From the NCBI RefSeq assembly GCF_001428845.1, contig NZ_LMIU01000022.1:1-64000 (forward strand): a stretch of 64,000 nt of DNA. The letters run 5' to 3'. The position numbers were made by a program, and so were the translations under genes. The notes beneath the pieces are model-generated. The model was not told the DNA's origin and did not search any database. It saw only the letters and a list, made by a program, of their open reading frames with translations. Below are positions 38,400-49,438 of the stretch, in pieces (position 1 is the stretch's first letter; the number at the start of each line of letters is the position of its first letter). This stretch comes from Achromobacter sp. Root83. GTDB lineage: Bacteria; Pseudomonadota; Gammaproteobacteria; Burkholderiales; Burkholderiaceae_B.

Positions 38400-39269
38400 A
38401 TGAAATTCCTGATCAATATCGATGTGCCCGATCTTGAACACGCCATCGGCTTCTATCAGCGAGCCTTCGGCCTGACCCTGGGGCGCCGATTGGGTCCGGC
38501 CGCCGCGGAAATGCTGGGCGCCGACGCGCCCATCTATCTGCTGGAAAAGGCCGCGGGCACGCCGGCCGCCGGCGCCACGCGCCAGCCGCGCGACTACGCA
38601 CGGCACTGGACGCCCGTGCATCTGGACGTGGTGGTCGACGACGTCGACCGCGCGGTCGCCCAGGCGGTGGCCGCGGGCGCGCATCTGGAGGACCCGGCCG
38701 CCACGCATGCCTGGGGCCGCATCGCACACCTCAGCGACCCCTATGGCCACGGCATCTGCATCGTGCAGTTCCTGGGGCAAGGCTACGACGCGCTGGCGTT
38801 GAACGAACCCGCCGCGCCCAGGGCGCTGCGCTTCCCGTCGGCGGCCGACGCCGATTTCGAAGCGTTGCTGGCGCTGCGTATCGACGCCATGCGCGAAAGC
38901 CTGGAGCGGCTGGGCCGCTTCGATCCGGCGCGCGCGCGTTCGCGCCTGCGCGACACGTTCCGGCCGGAATGCACCTGGTTCATCGAGCAGGACGGCCACC
39001 GCGTCGGCTTCTATGCCGTGCGCCCCGACGGCGACGGCCTGCGCCTGGACCACCTGTATGTGCAACCCGCCAGCCAGGGGCAAGGCGTGGGCGGCCAGGT
39101 CATGCGGATGATTCTGGAAGACGCCGACAGCCGCGGGCTGCCGGTGGCCGTGGGCGCGTTGCGCGACAGCGATTCGAATCGCTTCTACCGCCGGCATGGG
39201 TTCGTCCAGACCGGCGCCAGCGAATGGGACATCGACTACCTGCGGCCGGCCCCGGCGCCCAGGCGCTGA
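38400..39269 (+). CDS. VOC (glyoxalase/bleomycin resistance) domain fused to GNAT acetyltransferase
   Basis: 289 residues in two parts. Residues 1-135 are a vicinal-oxygen-chelate domain (KFLINIDVPDLEHAIGFYQR, HLDVVVDDVDRAVAQAVAAG, DPYGHGICIVQF). Residues 145-289 are a GNAT domain (RFPSAADADFEALLALRIDA, LDHLYVQPASQGQGVGGQVM, DSDSNRFYRRHGFVQTG). The join is in frame with only a short linker. Domains of this kind are separately linked to detoxification and small-molecule modification; the combined role is unknown. ATG at 38400 opens the VOC strand, and upstream DNA has no better start. Confidence 0.85.
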   Translation: MKFLINIDVPDLEHAIGFYQRAFGLTLGRRLGPAAAEMLGADAPIYLLEKAAGTPAAGATRQPRDYARHWTPVHLDVVVDDVDRAVAQAVAAGAHLEDPAATHAWGRIAHLSDPYGHGICIVQFLGQGYDALALNEPAAPRALRFPSAADADFEALLALRIDAMRESLERLGRFDPARARSRLRDTFRPECTWFIEQDGHRVGFYAVRPDGDGLRLDHLYVQPASQGQGVGGQVMRMILEDADSRGLPVAVGALRDSDSNRFYRRHGFVQTGASEWDIDYLRPAPAPRR

Positions 39270-39273
39270 AGGC

Positions 39274-39837
39274 TCAGGTGCGGGGCAGCGTGACGCCGCG
39301 CTGGCCCTGATACTTGCCGCCACGGTCGCGGTAAGAGGTTTCGCAGACCTCGTCGCTTTCCAGGAACAGCATCTGCGCGCAGCCTTCGCCTGCGTAGATC
39401 TTGGCGGGCAGCGGCGTGGTGTTCGAGAATTCCAGCGTGACGTGGCCTTCCCATTCGGGTTCCAGCGGCGTGACGTTGACGATGATGCCGCAGCGGGCAT
39501 AGGTGCTCTTGCCCAGGCAAACCGTCAGGACGCTGCGGGGAATCCGGAAGTACTCCACCGTGCGCGCCAGCGCGAACGAGTTGGGGGGGATGATGCAGAC
39601 ACCGCCCTTGAAGTCCACGAACGAGCCTTCGTCGAAATTCTTGGGATCGACGATGGTGGAGTTGATGTTCGTGAAGATCTTGAATTCATCGGCGCAGCGC
39701 ACGTCGTAGCCGTAGCTGCTGGTGCCGTAGCTGACGATGCGCCCGCCATTGGCCGTACGGACCTGCCCCGGTTCAAAGGGTTCGATCATGCCGGCTTCGG
39801 CCTGGCGGCGGATCCAGCGGTCGCTTTTGATGCTCAT
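39274..39837 (-). CDS. dcd: dCTP deaminase
   Basis: 187-residue trimeric enzyme converting dCTP to dUTP, the precursor of dUMP for thymidylate synthase. Seen: [33 protein letters not shown], the catalytic-site region [21 protein letters not shown] and C-terminal [16 protein letters not shown] at 39837 is preferred over a longer frame. Its 3' end lies 4 bases from the 3' end of the convergent VOC-GNAT gene. Confidence 0.97.
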   Translation of the reverse strand: MSIKSDRWIRRQAEAGMIEPFEPGQVRTANGGRIVSYGTSSYGYDVRCADEFKIFTNINSTIVDPKNFDEGSFVDFKGGVCIIPPNSFALARTVEYFRIPRSVLTVCLGKSTYARCGIIVNVTPLEPEWEGHVTLEFSNTTPLPAKIYAGEGCAQMLFLESDEVCETSYRDRGGKYQGQRGVTLPRT

Positions 39838-39946
39838 GGTGGGATGGGTGCTAGGGGATGGAACGGGCCTCATTTTATCCCGACCGCGCCCGGCCTGCCG
39901 GCGGGCGGGCGGGACAGCCTGGTCCCGCCCCTGCCGGCGCGCCGGA

Positions 39947-42900
39947 TCAGTTGCCGAAGAGGCTTCGGTAGACCAGGGAGATTCCGTTGACCGACCCGCC
40001 CTTCAAATCCAGGGACAGGCCGCGCGCCAGGCGGTAGCTGGCCCGCCCGACCGTGTCGCTGCCCGACAGCGCCTGCTCGACGCTGAGCGTGATGCCATTG
40101 GCGAAATTCTTGCTGGCCACCAGGAACTGCGTCGAAAGGTCGCTGCCGATGTCCCGGTTCACGTTGCCGGCAACCGTGCGGTCAGGCAGGATGCTGCCGG
40201 AACTGCCCATGTTGCCGGTGCGCACGGCGACGTCGTCCAGCCCGAATTGCTTGAAGAACGGCTGCCCGCCTCCCAGCAGGGCGGTGCCTATCGACACCAG
40301 CAAAGCGGCGTCGCCCCCGCTTTCGTCGGGGCCGCGCCCCAGCAGCAGCCAGGAAAGCTTTTCGACGTCGCTGACTTCGGGGTGGGACACCAGGTCGATG
40401 CGCGGCCGCTGCGCCGTGCCCACCACCCTGACGCCCGCCTCGACCAGTTCGCCGGTGCGCAGCGCCTCGATGTCCAGGATCGGGTTGTCCAGGCGGCCCT
40501 GGAACGTCAGCGTGCCCCGGTTCAACCGCAGCCGCTGGCCATAGGCCTCGATGCCCCCGCCGCGCGTGCGCAACTGGCCCCAGCCCGTCAGGCGCCCATC
40601 GTTGAGCCGGATCTGGATGGAACCCAGCAGGCCCGCGTCCAGTCCCATGCCGGTGATGTAGAAACGCGGCCCCATGTCGAACTTGAGGTCCATGCTGGTC
40701 TGCAGCGGCGTCGAGACCGCCGAGGGGTCCTCGCCCGCCCGGATCACCCTGACGTCGTCGTCCAGCGAAGGCACGCCCTGCAGGATCTCCAGGCTGAACC
40801 AGCCCGCGTCGGCGCTCAGATTGCCGACGATCTCCAGGCGCGGCATGGCAGCCCTGACATCGACAGTGCCGGACACCATGGCGTAGCGGTCGGAGCGCTG
40901 CAAGGCAGGGAAGCGGAAGAGCGTGAGCCGCACGGCGCCGCCGCCATCCATGAAATTCCAGTCGCCCTTGGCTTCGGCGTATCCCCCCTTCGCCCCGGGA
41001 TTGCTCGTGATCCATTCCTTGGTGCGCCATTCCGCCGGCATGACCCGCAGCGACGCCGGGAACCGCAGGCTGTCCAGCACCAGCCTTTCGCCGTCCAGCC
41101 GCGCGGAAAGCGTGCCGTCGATCAGACGCACGCCATCATCGATCCGCACGATCCGCAATTTTTCGCCCCGGATATTGCCGGTGGCGGTCCACTTGCCGGC
41201 CAGGGTGCCCTGGGCCTCCAGGTTGGCCCGGAGCGTCCCCCCGATCTCCATCGAGTCGCCCACGAACAGGCCCATCCAGGCCAGGTCGGCGATGTCGGCG
41301 TTGAGCCTGACGCGCAGCGGCTGGCGGGGATCCAGCGCCATGCCGCCCTGGGCATCCACCACCAGCACACCCGTGCCGGTGCCGCTGATCGAGCCCATCT
41401 TGTCGGTGGACAGATCCACCGTGGCGTCCAGCCGGCTGGCGTTGGGGGAGGTGGGCGTGGCGGTCAGGCCCAGCACCAGCGACTTCACGCCCAGCGGGAT
41501 GGGCGGATCGCCTGGAATCAACAGGTCGCCCGAGCGGCGCGCGATGCGGGCCCTGCCGGCCAGGCGGCCGTCGAACTTCAGATCCCACAGCGCATCCAGC
41601 GCAATGCGGCGCTGGCCGTCCGGCACCATCGCGTTCACGCGTCCGGACTTGCGGCCCAGCTTGGCGGCGGCGTCGGGATCGACCGCGGCGATCAACTGGC
41701 GCGCGATGGGCGCGCTGATGACCAGATTGTCGACCTGTCCGGCAGTTTCCCAACGCTTGCCGCCCCCGCGCGAGCCCCCATGCGCCAGGGTCAGGCGCTC
41801 CTTGCCCGGCAGGGTCAGGCTCACCGAGGTCTGGCCGACCTGCCATTGCCATTGCGGCGCCACGGCGGACGGCAGGAAGGTCAGCGCGACCGGGCGGTCC
41901 GCGGACACGGAAAAACCCGCGGTGTTCGCGGTGAACCGGGAGAACGTGCCGCGCCAGCCCACCAGCACCGCGTCGGGCTGGCCGGCGGATCCCCTGCCCC
42001 AGCCTCCCGCAAAAACAAGATTGGCCTGCGCCCGAGACTGGCCGATGATCCCCGGACGCGGGCTGGCAGGGGTGTAGCTGGCGGAGATCTCGCCGCGATG
42101 GGCGGCCACGGCGCCGTCGAGCCGGGCCTTTACCTCCGCGCCGCCCGGCAGGTCGGGCCAGAAGGCATCCAGTTGAGGCGCCTGGGCATCCAGCGTCAGC
42201 GCGCCATCCGCCGCGCCCAGTTCGCCCGTCGCCCGGACACGGTTACGCCCCAGCCTCAGGTCCACATCCAGGCCCTGGATTCGCAGCCCGGCCAGAAAGG
42301 CCAGCGCCGGATCCGGCGCGCCATCCGCGGCCGCCGTGGCGGCCGACGTAGCCGCCGACGGAGCTGGCGTAGGGGCCGGCGTAGGGGCCGGCGTAGGCGC
42401 CGCCACGTCAACCTGCGCCTTCAACGTGCCGCTCAGGGGCTGCCTGTTCCAGCGGCTGCCCTCTTCGAAGCGGAGGTCGAACGCCGCGCGCCGCAATTGA
42501 CTCAGGTTCTCGATCTCGGCCTGCACGTCGGCGCGCAGAGTCAGCAGCGCGGGGGGGATGGCGTTGCCCGCCCAGGGCGCCAGGTCCAGGCGCTGGGCAT
42601 CGAGCGACCCGACTATCCTGTCGCGCCCTGGGGCATCCCCAGCCTGCAGGTCGAATTGCGCCGCCAGCGTCGATTTGTCGGGTAACTGCGCGCGCGCCCG
42701 GGCGCTGCGCAGCACCAGGGGCGTGCGGGGCGCCAGATCGGCAACCACATCCAGCACCAGGTTGGAGCCCGAGCCGTCCAGCTTGGCCTGAATTCCATCC
42801 AGGGATCCCGCGGCATCCGCGCGCAACGCGACCAGGCACGCGGGCGCCGGGGGCCCCATCGGGGCGGTCGGCGCCGTCGGGGTGGCCGAGGCGGCCGGCG

Positions 42901-43714
42901 GATTCTGCGCGGATTTGCCCTTGCCGCCCGCGGCGGCATCGGTGCGCCCCTTGGCGGCCCCGCGCGCGGCTTCGTCGGCCTTGGGCCTGGCCGGCGCGGC
43001 GGCCGGTCCGAACACGCCGCTCAGCCGGTCGGCCTGGCACAGCGGCGACTCGGGCCCCGAGCCTCGGGCCGCCACGTCCAGGCGCGCGGTAAAGGGCCAG
43101 GGATCGGCCATGCCCTGCAGCTCGGCCTGGCCGCTCACGTCGGCCTCGCCCATTTCGTGGCCCACGCGCAGGCTGGCGATCCGCAACTGCGCGCCCTTCT
43201 GCCCGGCCGCGAAGGTGGCGTTCAAGTCTTTCAGCGTCACGGGCAGCGGCTGGCCGTCCTGAATGAGCTGGAATTCCCCCAATGCCATGCGGTCCACCGC
43301 GATGTCCACGGGCAGGGCCGGCAGGGTAAAGGGTTCCTCGCCGTCTTCGGCGGGCGGCGTCTCGGGCGACGAAGCGATGGCCACGCGGACCGATCCCGCC
43401 GAGACATTGCGCACATGCAGCAACCGGTTTCCCAGCGCGCGCCAGTGCACCACCAGATTCAGATCGGTGATGCCGACGCGCGTACCGCCCGTTTCCAGGT
43501 CCAGCTTGCCCACCGTCACGCCCCGCAGGATGGAGCCGTTCACGTCCAACGCCTGCCCGTTCAATTGCTGGGCCGCGGTGGTCAGCAGCAGGCGCGTGCC
43601 GTTCTGCGACGCCACCAGCCAGAACACAAACCCGGCCGCCAGCACGGCAAGCATGGCCAGCCCAGGCAGCCACCACACCAGCACATGGCGCAGGAATTTA
43701 CGCACGACCTTCAA
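39947..43714 (-). CDS. tamB: TamB, translocation and assembly module inner-membrane subunit
   Basis: 1255-residue AsmA-like envelope protein that spans the periplasm as a long beta-taco and works with TamA in outer-membrane protein insertion or lipid transport. A single N-terminal anchor ([20 protein letters not shown]) is followed by long beta-repeat sequence and the conserved DUF490 C-terminus ([49 protein letters not shown]). The start is a TTG overlapping the tamA stop (TTGA), so translation is coupled. An Ala-Pro-Thr linker coded by a 12-base tandem repeat sits near residue 440. Confidence 0.92.
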   Translation of the reverse strand: MKVVRKFLRHVLVWWLPGLAMLAVLAAGFVFWLVASQNGTRLLLTTAAQQLNGQALDVNGSILRGVTVGKLDLETGGTRVGITDLNLVVHWRALGNRLLHVRNVSAGSVRVAIASSPETPPAEDGEEPFTLPALPVDIAVDRMALGEFQLIQDGQPLPVTLKDLNATFAAGQKGAQLRIASLRVGHEMGEADVSGQAELQGMADPWPFTARLDVAARGSGPESPLCQADRLSGVFGPAAAPARPKADEAARGAAKGRTDAAAGGKGKSAQNPPAASATPTAPTAPMGPPAPACLVALRADAAGSLDGIQAKLDGSGSNLVLDVVADLAPRTPLVLRSARARAQLPDKSTLAAQFDLQAGDAPGRDRIVGSLDAQRLDLAPWAGNAIPPALLTLRADVQAEIENLSQLRRAAFDLRFEEGSRWNRQPLSGTLKAQVDVAAPTPAPTPAPTPAPSAATSAATAAADGAPDPALAFLAGLRIQGLDVDLRLGRNRVRATGELGAADGALTLDAQAPQLDAFWPDLPGGAEVKARLDGAVAAHRGEISASYTPASPRPGIIGQSRAQANLVFAGGWGRGSAGQPDAVLVGWRGTFSRFTANTAGFSVSADRPVALTFLPSAVAPQWQWQVGQTSVSLTLPGKERLTLAHGGSRGGGKRWETAGQVDNLVISAPIARQLIAAVDPDAAAKLGRKSGRVNAMVPDGQRRIALDALWDLKFDGRLAGRARIARRSGDLLIPGDPPIPLGVKSLVLGLTATPTSPNASRLDATVDLSTDKMGSISGTGTGVLVVDAQGGMALDPRQPLRVRLNADIADLAWMGLFVGDSMEIGGTLRANLEAQGTLAGKWTATGNIRGEKLRIVRIDDGVRLIDGTLSARLDGERLVLDSLRFPASLRVMPAEWRTKEWITSNPGAKGGYAEAKGDWNFMDGGGAVRLTLFRFPALQRSDRYAMVSGTVDVRAAMPRLEIVGNLSADAGWFSLEILQGVPSLDDDVRVIRAGEDPSAVSTPLQTSMDLKFDMGPRFYITGMGLDAGLLGSIQIRLNDGRLTGWGQLRTRGGGIEAYGQRLRLNRGTLTFQGRLDNPILDIEALRTGELVEAGVRVVGTAQRPRIDLVSHPEVSDVEKLSWLLLGRGPDESGGDAALLVSIGTALLGGGQPFFKQFGLDDVAVRTGNMGSSGSILPDRTVAGNVNRDIGSDLSTQFLVASKNFANGITLSVEQALSGSDTVGRASYRLARGLSLDLKGGSVNGISLVYRSLFGN
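42366..42401. repeat. 12-base tandem repeat coding an Ala-Pro-Thr-Pro linker in TamB
   Basis: Three units of GGCGTAGGGGCC (the last GGCGTAGGCGCC), in frame, read as repeated PAPT on the minus strand. In-frame copy-number change would alter linker length without breaking the gene. Confidence 0.8.
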
Positions 43715-45603
43715 AACGCGATCCCCAGCGAGAAATGCAGGCGCAGGTCACGTTCGCGCTGGCCATAGGCCAGGTCCAGGAACAGCGGACCCGCCGGGGT
43801 GCGCACGCGAGCGCCGACCCCATAGCCCACCGCCATCGACATGTCGCCGAACGACTCGGCGGCATCGCCCGCGTCGATGAAAACGCCCATGCCCCAGCGC
43901 TCATCGAAATAATGGTCGTATTCGATGCTGCCAACCAGCAGCGTGGGCGCGCCCACGACCGCGTTGTCGCGGTTGACGCCGATGCTCTGGTAGCGGTAGC
44001 CCCGGATCGAACGCGCGCCGCCGGTACGGAAGCCGAAATCGTCCGGCACCTGCACATCGCCGTTGGACCAGACGCGGCCGACCTCGCCGCGTATCGTCAG
44101 CACGTCCAGCTTGCCGATCGGCCACCACTTCTGGCCGCGCAGCCTCAAGCGTGTGTAGGGCTCGCCCGTATCCAGCGTGACGCCTACCCCGCCGCCCAAC
44201 GAGATCAGGTTGCCTTCGCGCGGGTCGTATTTGTTGTCGACGTCGCGCCGCAGCCATTCGGCGGTGGCCGTCAGCGTGGGCAGCGTGAAGCTGTCGCCGC
44301 CGTCAATCTTGACGTGATCCTGCGCCAGCAGCATGCCCCAGCGCGTTTCGTATTCGACCCGGCTGTCGCCCGCGCCCTTGCGCTCTTGCGTGCGGGTGGC
44401 GCCCAGCGCGTAGCGGGTCACTTCCAGCCCCTGGATGTCGGAGCGGTCCGCCAGCACCCCGATGGAATCACGGTAGCCGCGCTCGGTCGGCGGCAAGAGA
44501 ATGTCCATGAAGACGCGCTGGCGCAGGCGGTCTACCCCGAAGCCAGTTTCCATCGTGACGGGCTGGCCAAAAACCACGTTCTGGCGATACAGGGATTCGA
44601 CGCGCACCCCAGCCTCGTCGTCGACGCCGATGGACGCGGAGAAGCGCTTGGGCGGCGCTTCGACCACGCGCACCTGCACCGGCAGGGTCACCTCGCCATC
44701 GGAATCGAACTGGGGCGGCGGTGGCGGCATGGCTCCCGACACCGTCGGATCACCGGCGGGCGCGGCGGCCGCGATGTCGGCGGAGCCCGGCGCGCGCGCG
44801 CGGTCCGATACCGGGTCCGTGGGCTGCTGGGTGTCTCCCGGTTCCTGGAGCGACACAAACGCGCCCCGGAAGAAAGCGGTGGACTGCAGGTCCTGCTGCC
44901 ACTGGTCCAGGCGGTTCTGGTCGAAGGCCGCGCCCACGTTGTAGCGGACATAGCGGTCGATCAGCGTCTCCGGCACCCGCTTGAGGCCTTGCGTGTTCAA
45001 TTCGCCCATGCGGACCTGCGGTCCGCTATCGATCGAGACGTGCAGGTGGGCGGTGGCGTTGTCGGCATCGATGTCCGCCCGGGAAGAGGTCATGCGCGCC
45101 AAGAGGAAATCGCGCGTGGACACGTCGTCCAGCAGCGTCGCCTTGGCCCTGTTCCAGTCGCTGTTGATGAAAGGCTGGCCCTTCCGGAGCCGCCAGTCGT
45201 CGCGCAGCTTCTGCACGCGCTGCGCGTACTCGGGACGGGTGATCCGTCCGGCGAACTCCAGATTCACGGACTCGACGGTCGTGCGCTTGCCGGGCACGAT
45301 GGCGATGTCCCAGGTTTCGCCGCCGATATCGCTGCCGGCCTCCAGCGTCACCTTGGGCGAAAAATAGCCCTGGGTGGCCAGGGCAGCCAGCGTCGCATCG
45401 CGCGCGCGCCGGCGCAGGCGGTTGATTTCACCGCCGTCCTGGTCCTCGGCCAGCCGCGCAATCGCGTCGACTGCCTGGGTGATGGCCTGCAGCGCGGCCG
45501 GGGGCACGCCGCCCGGGTCCACAATGACCTCAGGGCGCTTGGCCAACGCCTCGCCCGCCATCACGCACAGTCCTGCCAAGAAGGCGCGGGCAGCCCACCG
45601 CAT
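43711..45603 (-). CDS. tamA: TamA, Omp85-family outer-membrane assembly protein
   Basis: 630 residues: signal peptide (MRWAARAFLAGLCVMAGEAL), three POTRA-type segments in the periplasm (with GYFSPKVTLEAG and FINSDWNRAKATLLDD), a Pro-rich spacer (GAMPPPPPQF) and a C-terminal 16-strand barrel ending LHFSLGIAF with a terminal Phe. The barrel motif GGARSIRGYRYQSIGV is the Omp85 lid-lock type signature. ATG at 45603; it lies 5 bases from the end of apbC in the same direction. Operon tamA-tamB. Confidence 0.93.
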   Translation of the reverse strand: MRWAARAFLAGLCVMAGEALAKRPEVIVDPGGVPPAALQAITQAVDAIARLAEDQDGGEINRLRRRARDATLAALATQGYFSPKVTLEAGSDIGGETWDIAIVPGKRTTVESVNLEFAGRITRPEYAQRVQKLRDDWRLRKGQPFINSDWNRAKATLLDDVSTRDFLLARMTSSRADIDADNATAHLHVSIDSGPQVRMGELNTQGLKRVPETLIDRYVRYNVGAAFDQNRLDQWQQDLQSTAFFRGAFVSLQEPGDTQQPTDPVSDRARAPGSADIAAAAPAGDPTVSGAMPPPPPQFDSDGEVTLPVQVRVVEAPPKRFSASIGVDDEAGVRVESLYRQNVVFGQPVTMETGFGVDRLRQRVFMDILLPPTERGYRDSIGVLADRSDIQGLEVTRYALGATRTQERKGAGDSRVEYETRWGMLLAQDHVKIDGGDSFTLPTLTATAEWLRRDVDNKYDPREGNLISLGGGVGVTLDTGEPYTRLRLRGQKWWPIGKLDVLTIRGEVGRVWSNGDVQVPDDFGFRTGGARSIRGYRYQSIGVNRDNAVVGAPTLLVGSIEYDHYFDERWGMGVFIDAGDAAESFGDMSMAVGYGVGARVRTPAGPLFLDLAYGQRERDLRLHFSLGIAF

Positions 45604-45608
45604 ATGCT

Positions 45609-46697
45609 TCAGGTCGGTTGCTGCACGACGATGGAGGGGAATTTCCCGGCCATGTCGCGGGGAAGCGCCGCTACGCCCGCCGCCAGTTTTCTTGCGATGG
45701 AACGATACAGCGACGCTGCTTCGCTGCCGGCGTCCGACACGACGGTCGGCGTGCCGGCATCCGTCTGCTCGCGGATCGCGAGCGTCAGCGGCAGGCTGCC
45801 GAGCCAGGGCGTTTGGTATTGCTCGGCCATGCGCTGGCCGCCGCCTTCGCCAAAGATGTGCTCGGCGTGCCCGCATTGCGAGCAGATATGGATGGCCATG
45901 TTCTCGACCACGCCCAGGATCGGCACATCCACCTTCTGGAACATGCGCAGGCCCTTGCGCGCATCCAGCAGCGCAACGTCCTGCGGCGTGGTGACGATGA
46001 CCGCGCCCACCACCGGCACCTTCTGCGCCAGGGTCAGGGCCACATCGCCCGTGCCGGGCGGCATGTCGACGATCAGATAATCCAGGTCGCGCCAGTTGGT
46101 CTGGCGCAGCAGTTGCTCGAGCGCCTGCGTGACCATCGGGCCGCGCCAGATGGCGGGGGAATCGGCGTCGATCAGAAAACCGATGGAGTTGGCCTGAAGG
46201 CCGTGGCCGGTGAGCGGCTCCATGCTTTTGTTGTCCAGGCTCTCGGGGCGGCCCGAGATGCCCAGCATCGTCGGCACGCTGGGGCCATAGATATCCGCGT
46301 CCAGCAGGCCAACCTTGGCGCCTTCGGCCGCCAGGGCCAGGGCCAGATTCACGGCGGTGGTGCTCTTGCCCACGCCGCCCTTGCCGGAAGCCACCGCGAT
46401 AATGTTGCGCACGTTGGGCAGCGGCTTCAGGCCCTTCTGCACCGCATGGGCGGCCACCTTCCAGTTGACGGTCACGTGGGCGTCTGGCGCGCCCGCCCGG
46501 GCCAGCGCGGACGCGGCGAGATCGCGGATCTGCCCACGGACGCCGTCGGCCGGATAGCCTAGTTCCAGCGTCAGCGTGACACGGCCGCCGTCCAACTGGA
46601 TGTCACGATCTTTTACAGAAATACCCAAATCCAAACCAGTATTCGGGTCTTGCACGGCGCGCAATGCGGCGCGAATGTGTTCTATCGTTATACTCAT
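45609..46697 (-). CDS. apbC: ApbC/Mrp iron-sulfur cluster carrier ATPase
   Basis: 362-residue P-loop ATPase of the Mrp/NBP35 group that carries and delivers Fe-S clusters in the cytoplasm. An N-terminal MIP18-like domain (ITIEHIRAALRAVQDPNTGL) precedes the deviant Walker A AVASGKGGVGKSTTAVN, then the CxxC cluster motif in MAIHICSQCGHAEHIFGEGG. ATG at 46697 is preferred to a longer frame that enters the divergent promoter region. It is divergent from a small membrane protein and metG; mrp next to metG is a common gene order in Proteobacteria. Confidence 0.94.
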   Translation of the reverse strand: MSITIEHIRAALRAVQDPNTGLDLGISVKDRDIQLDGGRVTLTLELGYPADGVRGQIRDLAASALARAGAPDAHVTVNWKVAAHAVQKGLKPLPNVRNIIAVASGKGGVGKSTTAVNLALALAAEGAKVGLLDADIYGPSVPTMLGISGRPESLDNKSMEPLTGHGLQANSIGFLIDADSPAIWRGPMVTQALEQLLRQTNWRDLDYLIVDMPPGTGDVALTLAQKVPVVGAVIVTTPQDVALLDARKGLRMFQKVDVPILGVVENMAIHICSQCGHAEHIFGEGGGQRMAEQYQTPWLGSLPLTLAIREQTDAGTPTVVSDAGSEAASLYRSIARKLAAGVAALPRDMAGKFPSIVVQQPT

Positions 46698-46798
46698 ATC
46701 ACTATGGTTCCGTAGGCAGCGCGGCTTCTGCGGGCCGCCATCCCCTAAAGGATAGCGGATACACGGGAACCTTTCGCTGCGTTTTGCATCCGACATTC

Positions 46799-47074
46799 AT
46801 GACCAACACTCTTATCCGCTTCTTTCGTGCCGTCCTATTCGCCGCCCTGGCCTTGATCGGCATGGCGATGGCGCTGGTGTTCATGCTTTCCACGGCACTC
46901 GCCGTGGCGATCCTGTACGTGGTCGCCAAAGTGCGCGGCAAGCCTTTCGGCGTTCGCGCCTATTGGAGCCAGCGCCAAGGCGTGCGCCCGGGACCGTTCC
47001 AGCCCGCCACCGCCCCGTTCGCCACGCAGCCTCGCGGCGACGTGATCGACGTCGAGGCCCGCGAAATCCGCTGA
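46799..47074 (+). CDS. Small hypothetical membrane protein
   Basis: 91 residues that I do not recognise. An N-terminal pair of hydrophobic helices (FFRAVLFAALALIGMAMALV and FMLSTALAVAILYVVAKV) ends at a basic stretch (RGKPFGVRAYW) and a Pro-rich tail (RPGPFQPATAPF) with the acidic end DVIDVEAREIR. The start MTNTLIRFFRA at 46799 lacks a clear ribosome binding site, but codon usage and a sensible membrane topology support a real gene. It lies between the divergent apbC and metG. Confidence 0.7.
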   Translation: MTNTLIRFFRAVLFAALALIGMAMALVFMLSTALAVAILYVVAKVRGKPFGVRAYWSQRQGVRPGPFQPATAPFATQPRGDVIDVEAREIR

Positions 47075-47306
47075 CGGCGCTTTTCCCCCGCGCCTGGCGC
47101 CCTCCGGCGCGCGAGCGGGGCTTGGTGCGCCGGGCGGACCCGGCTGTTCTTCCGTACCCGCACCTGCTTCCCTTTCACCAACCCGCCTGACTCGCCTTGC
47201 CGCGATGGGCGGGTTGCGTGCTTTCCGGGAGGCTCGGGGCAAGTCCCCGCGCTTGCCCTAAAATGGCCGGCCAAATCCCTTTTCCCCTCAACCTCTGTCG
47301 ACAACC

Positions 47307-49373
47307 ATGTCTCGCACCCTTTTTGTCACCACAGCGCTGCCCTACGCCAACGGATCCTTCCACATCGGCCACATCATGGAGTACATCCAGGCCGATATCT
47401 GGGTTCGTTCGATGCGAATGGCGGGCCACACGGTGCATTTCGTGGGTGCGGATGACGCGCACGGCGCGCCGATCATGCTGAAGGCCGAAAAGGAAGGCAT
47501 CACGCCCCAAGCGCTGGTGGCCCGCTACGCGGCCGAACGGCCGCAGTACCTGAACGGTTTTCACATCCGCTTCGACCACTGGCATTCCACCGACTCGGCC
47601 GAGAACGTCGCCCTGTCGCACGACATCTACCGCGCCCTGAAGGCCCAGGATCTGATCGAAACGCGCTCCATCGAGCAGTTCTACGATCCGGTCAAGGGCA
47701 TGTTCCTGGCCGACCGCTACATCAAGGGCGAATGCCCCAAGTGCCACGCCAAGGATCAGTACGGCGATTCCTGCGAAGTCTGCGGCGCGGTCTACGCGCC
47801 GACCGAGCTGATCAACCCGTATTCGGCACTGACCGGCGCCACGCCCATCCTGAAGTCGTCCGACCATTTCTTCTTCAAGCTTTCCGACCCGCGCTGCGTG
47901 GAATTCCTGCAGCAATGGACCACCGGCTCGAACAAGAACGGCGGCAAGCACCTGCAACCCGAAATGCTCGCCAAGACGCGCGAATGGCTGGGCGCGGAAG
48001 ACGGCGAAGCCAAGCTGGGCGACTGGGACATTTCCCGCGATGCGCCTTATTTCGGCATCGAGATCCCGGACGCGCCGGGCAAGTACTTCTACGTGTGGCT
48101 GGATGCGCCGGTGGGCTATCTGGCGTCCTTGAAGTCGTACTGCGAGGTCAAGGGCCTGGACTTCGACGCCCTGCTCGACCCGAACGGCGATACGGAACAG
48201 GTGCACTTCATCGGCAAGGACATCGTGTACTTCCACGCGCTGTTCTGGCCCGCGATGCTGAAGTTCGCCGGCCGCAAGACCCCGGACGCCGTGAACGTGC
48301 ACGGGTTCATCACGGTCAGCGGTGAAAAGATGTCCAAGAGCCGCGGCACCGGCATCTCGCCGCTGCGCTACCTGGATATCGGCATGAACGCCGAATGGAT
48401 GCGCTACTACATCGCCGCCAAACTGAACGCCCGGGTCGAAGACATGGACTTCAACCCCGAAGACTTCATCGCGCGCGTCAACAGCGATCTGGTCGGCAAG
48501 TACGTCAACATCGCCAGCCGCGCCGCCAGCTTCATCACCAAGCACTTCGACGGCGTCCTGGGCTACTCGGGCGACACCGCCGCGCTGGCCGCGGAATACG
48601 CCCAGCAGGCCGAATCCATCCGCGCTGCGTTCGAAGCCCGCGAGTACAACCGCGCCATCCGCGAAATCATGGCCTACGCCGACGGCATCAACCAGGCATT
48701 CGACACGGCTCAGCCCTGGGTGCTGGCCAAGGGCCTCGCCACCGCGGACGATGCGCAAAAAGCCGCGCTGCAGGACATCTGCTCGCGTTCGCTGGCAGGC
48801 TTCAAGGCCCTGTCCGTGATGCTGGCGCCCGTACTGCCGGCACTGGCCGAGCGCGTGGCGCTGGAACTCTTCGGCGCCCAGGCGCCCTTCACCTGGGCAG
48901 ACGCCTCGGTGCTGCCGCAGCGCGTCGCGCCGTTCAAACACCTGATGCAGCGCGTCGAGCCGCAAATGCTGGAAGACCTGTTCGAACCGCCCGCCGCGCC
49001 CGTCGTGGTGCCCGGCGGCGAGCCCCTGGCCGAGACCATCTCCATCGACGACTTCGCGCGTGTCGATCTGCGCATCGCGCAGATCGTCAATTGCGAGCAC
49101 GTTGAAGGCTCGACCAAGCTGCTGCGCCTGACGCTGGACGTGGGCGAAGGCCGGCACCGCAACGTGTTTTCGGGCATCAAGTCGGCCTACAAGCCGGAAG
49201 ACCTGGTCGGCAAGCTGACCGTCATGGTCGCCAACCTGGCCCCGCGCAAGATGAAGTTCGGCGTATCCGAAGGCATGGTGCTGGCCGCCAGCCATGCGGA
49301 CGAAGCCGAGGATGCCGGCATCTACGTGCTGGAACCGTTCCCCGGCGCCAAGCCCGGCATGCGCGTGCGCTGA
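47307..49373 (+). CDS. metG: Methionyl-tRNA synthetase
   Basis: 688-residue class I synthetase charging tRNA-Met. HIGH motif in [17 protein letters not shown] motif in [12 protein letters not shown], and a zinc knuckle [17 protein letters not shown]. The C-terminal 110 residues (from [14 protein letters not shown]) are the EMAP/OB-fold tRNA-binding domain, as in E. coli. Strong bidirectional terminator after the stop. Confidence 0.98.
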   Translation: MSRTLFVTTALPYANGSFHIGHIMEYIQADIWVRSMRMAGHTVHFVGADDAHGAPIMLKAEKEGITPQALVARYAAERPQYLNGFHIRFDHWHSTDSAENVALSHDIYRALKAQDLIETRSIEQFYDPVKGMFLADRYIKGECPKCHAKDQYGDSCEVCGAVYAPTELINPYSALTGATPILKSSDHFFFKLSDPRCVEFLQQWTTGSNKNGGKHLQPEMLAKTREWLGAEDGEAKLGDWDISRDAPYFGIEIPDAPGKYFYVWLDAPVGYLASLKSYCEVKGLDFDALLDPNGDTEQVHFIGKDIVYFHALFWPAMLKFAGRKTPDAVNVHGFITVSGEKMSKSRGTGISPLRYLDIGMNAEWMRYYIAAKLNARVEDMDFNPEDFIARVNSDLVGKYVNIASRAASFITKHFDGVLGYSGDTAALAAEYAQQAESIRAAFEAREYNRAIREIMAYADGINQAFDTAQPWVLAKGLATADDAQKAALQDICSRSLAGFKALSVMLAPVLPALAERVALELFGAQAPFTWADASVLPQRVAPFKHLMQRVEPQMLEDLFEPPAAPVVVPGGEPLAETISIDDFARVDLRIAQIVNCEHVEGSTKLLRLTLDVGEGRHRNVFSGIKSAYKPEDLVGKLTVMVANLAPRKMKFGVSEGMVLAASHADEAEDAGIYVLEPFPGAKPGMRVR

Positions 49374-49392
49374 GCGGTTCGCCCCGCGCATG

Positions 49393-49424
49393 AAAAGAGC
49401 CCGCCATCGGCGGGCTCTTTTTCG
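49393..49424. terminator. Bidirectional terminator between metG and trhO
   Basis: Stem AAAAGAGCCCGCC/GGCGGGCTCTTTTT with an ATC loop. T-runs on both strands fit the two convergent genes. Confidence 0.92.
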
Positions 49425-49438
49425 TTCAGAGCGGCAGG

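Noticed and set aside
39737..42685. Long plus-strand frame opposite tamB
   Set aside because: Low-complexity shadow of TamB with no ribosome binding site; TamB has clear family motifs.
43735..46080. Long plus-strand frame opposite tamA and apbC
   Set aside because: It crosses two real genes and has shadow-type composition.
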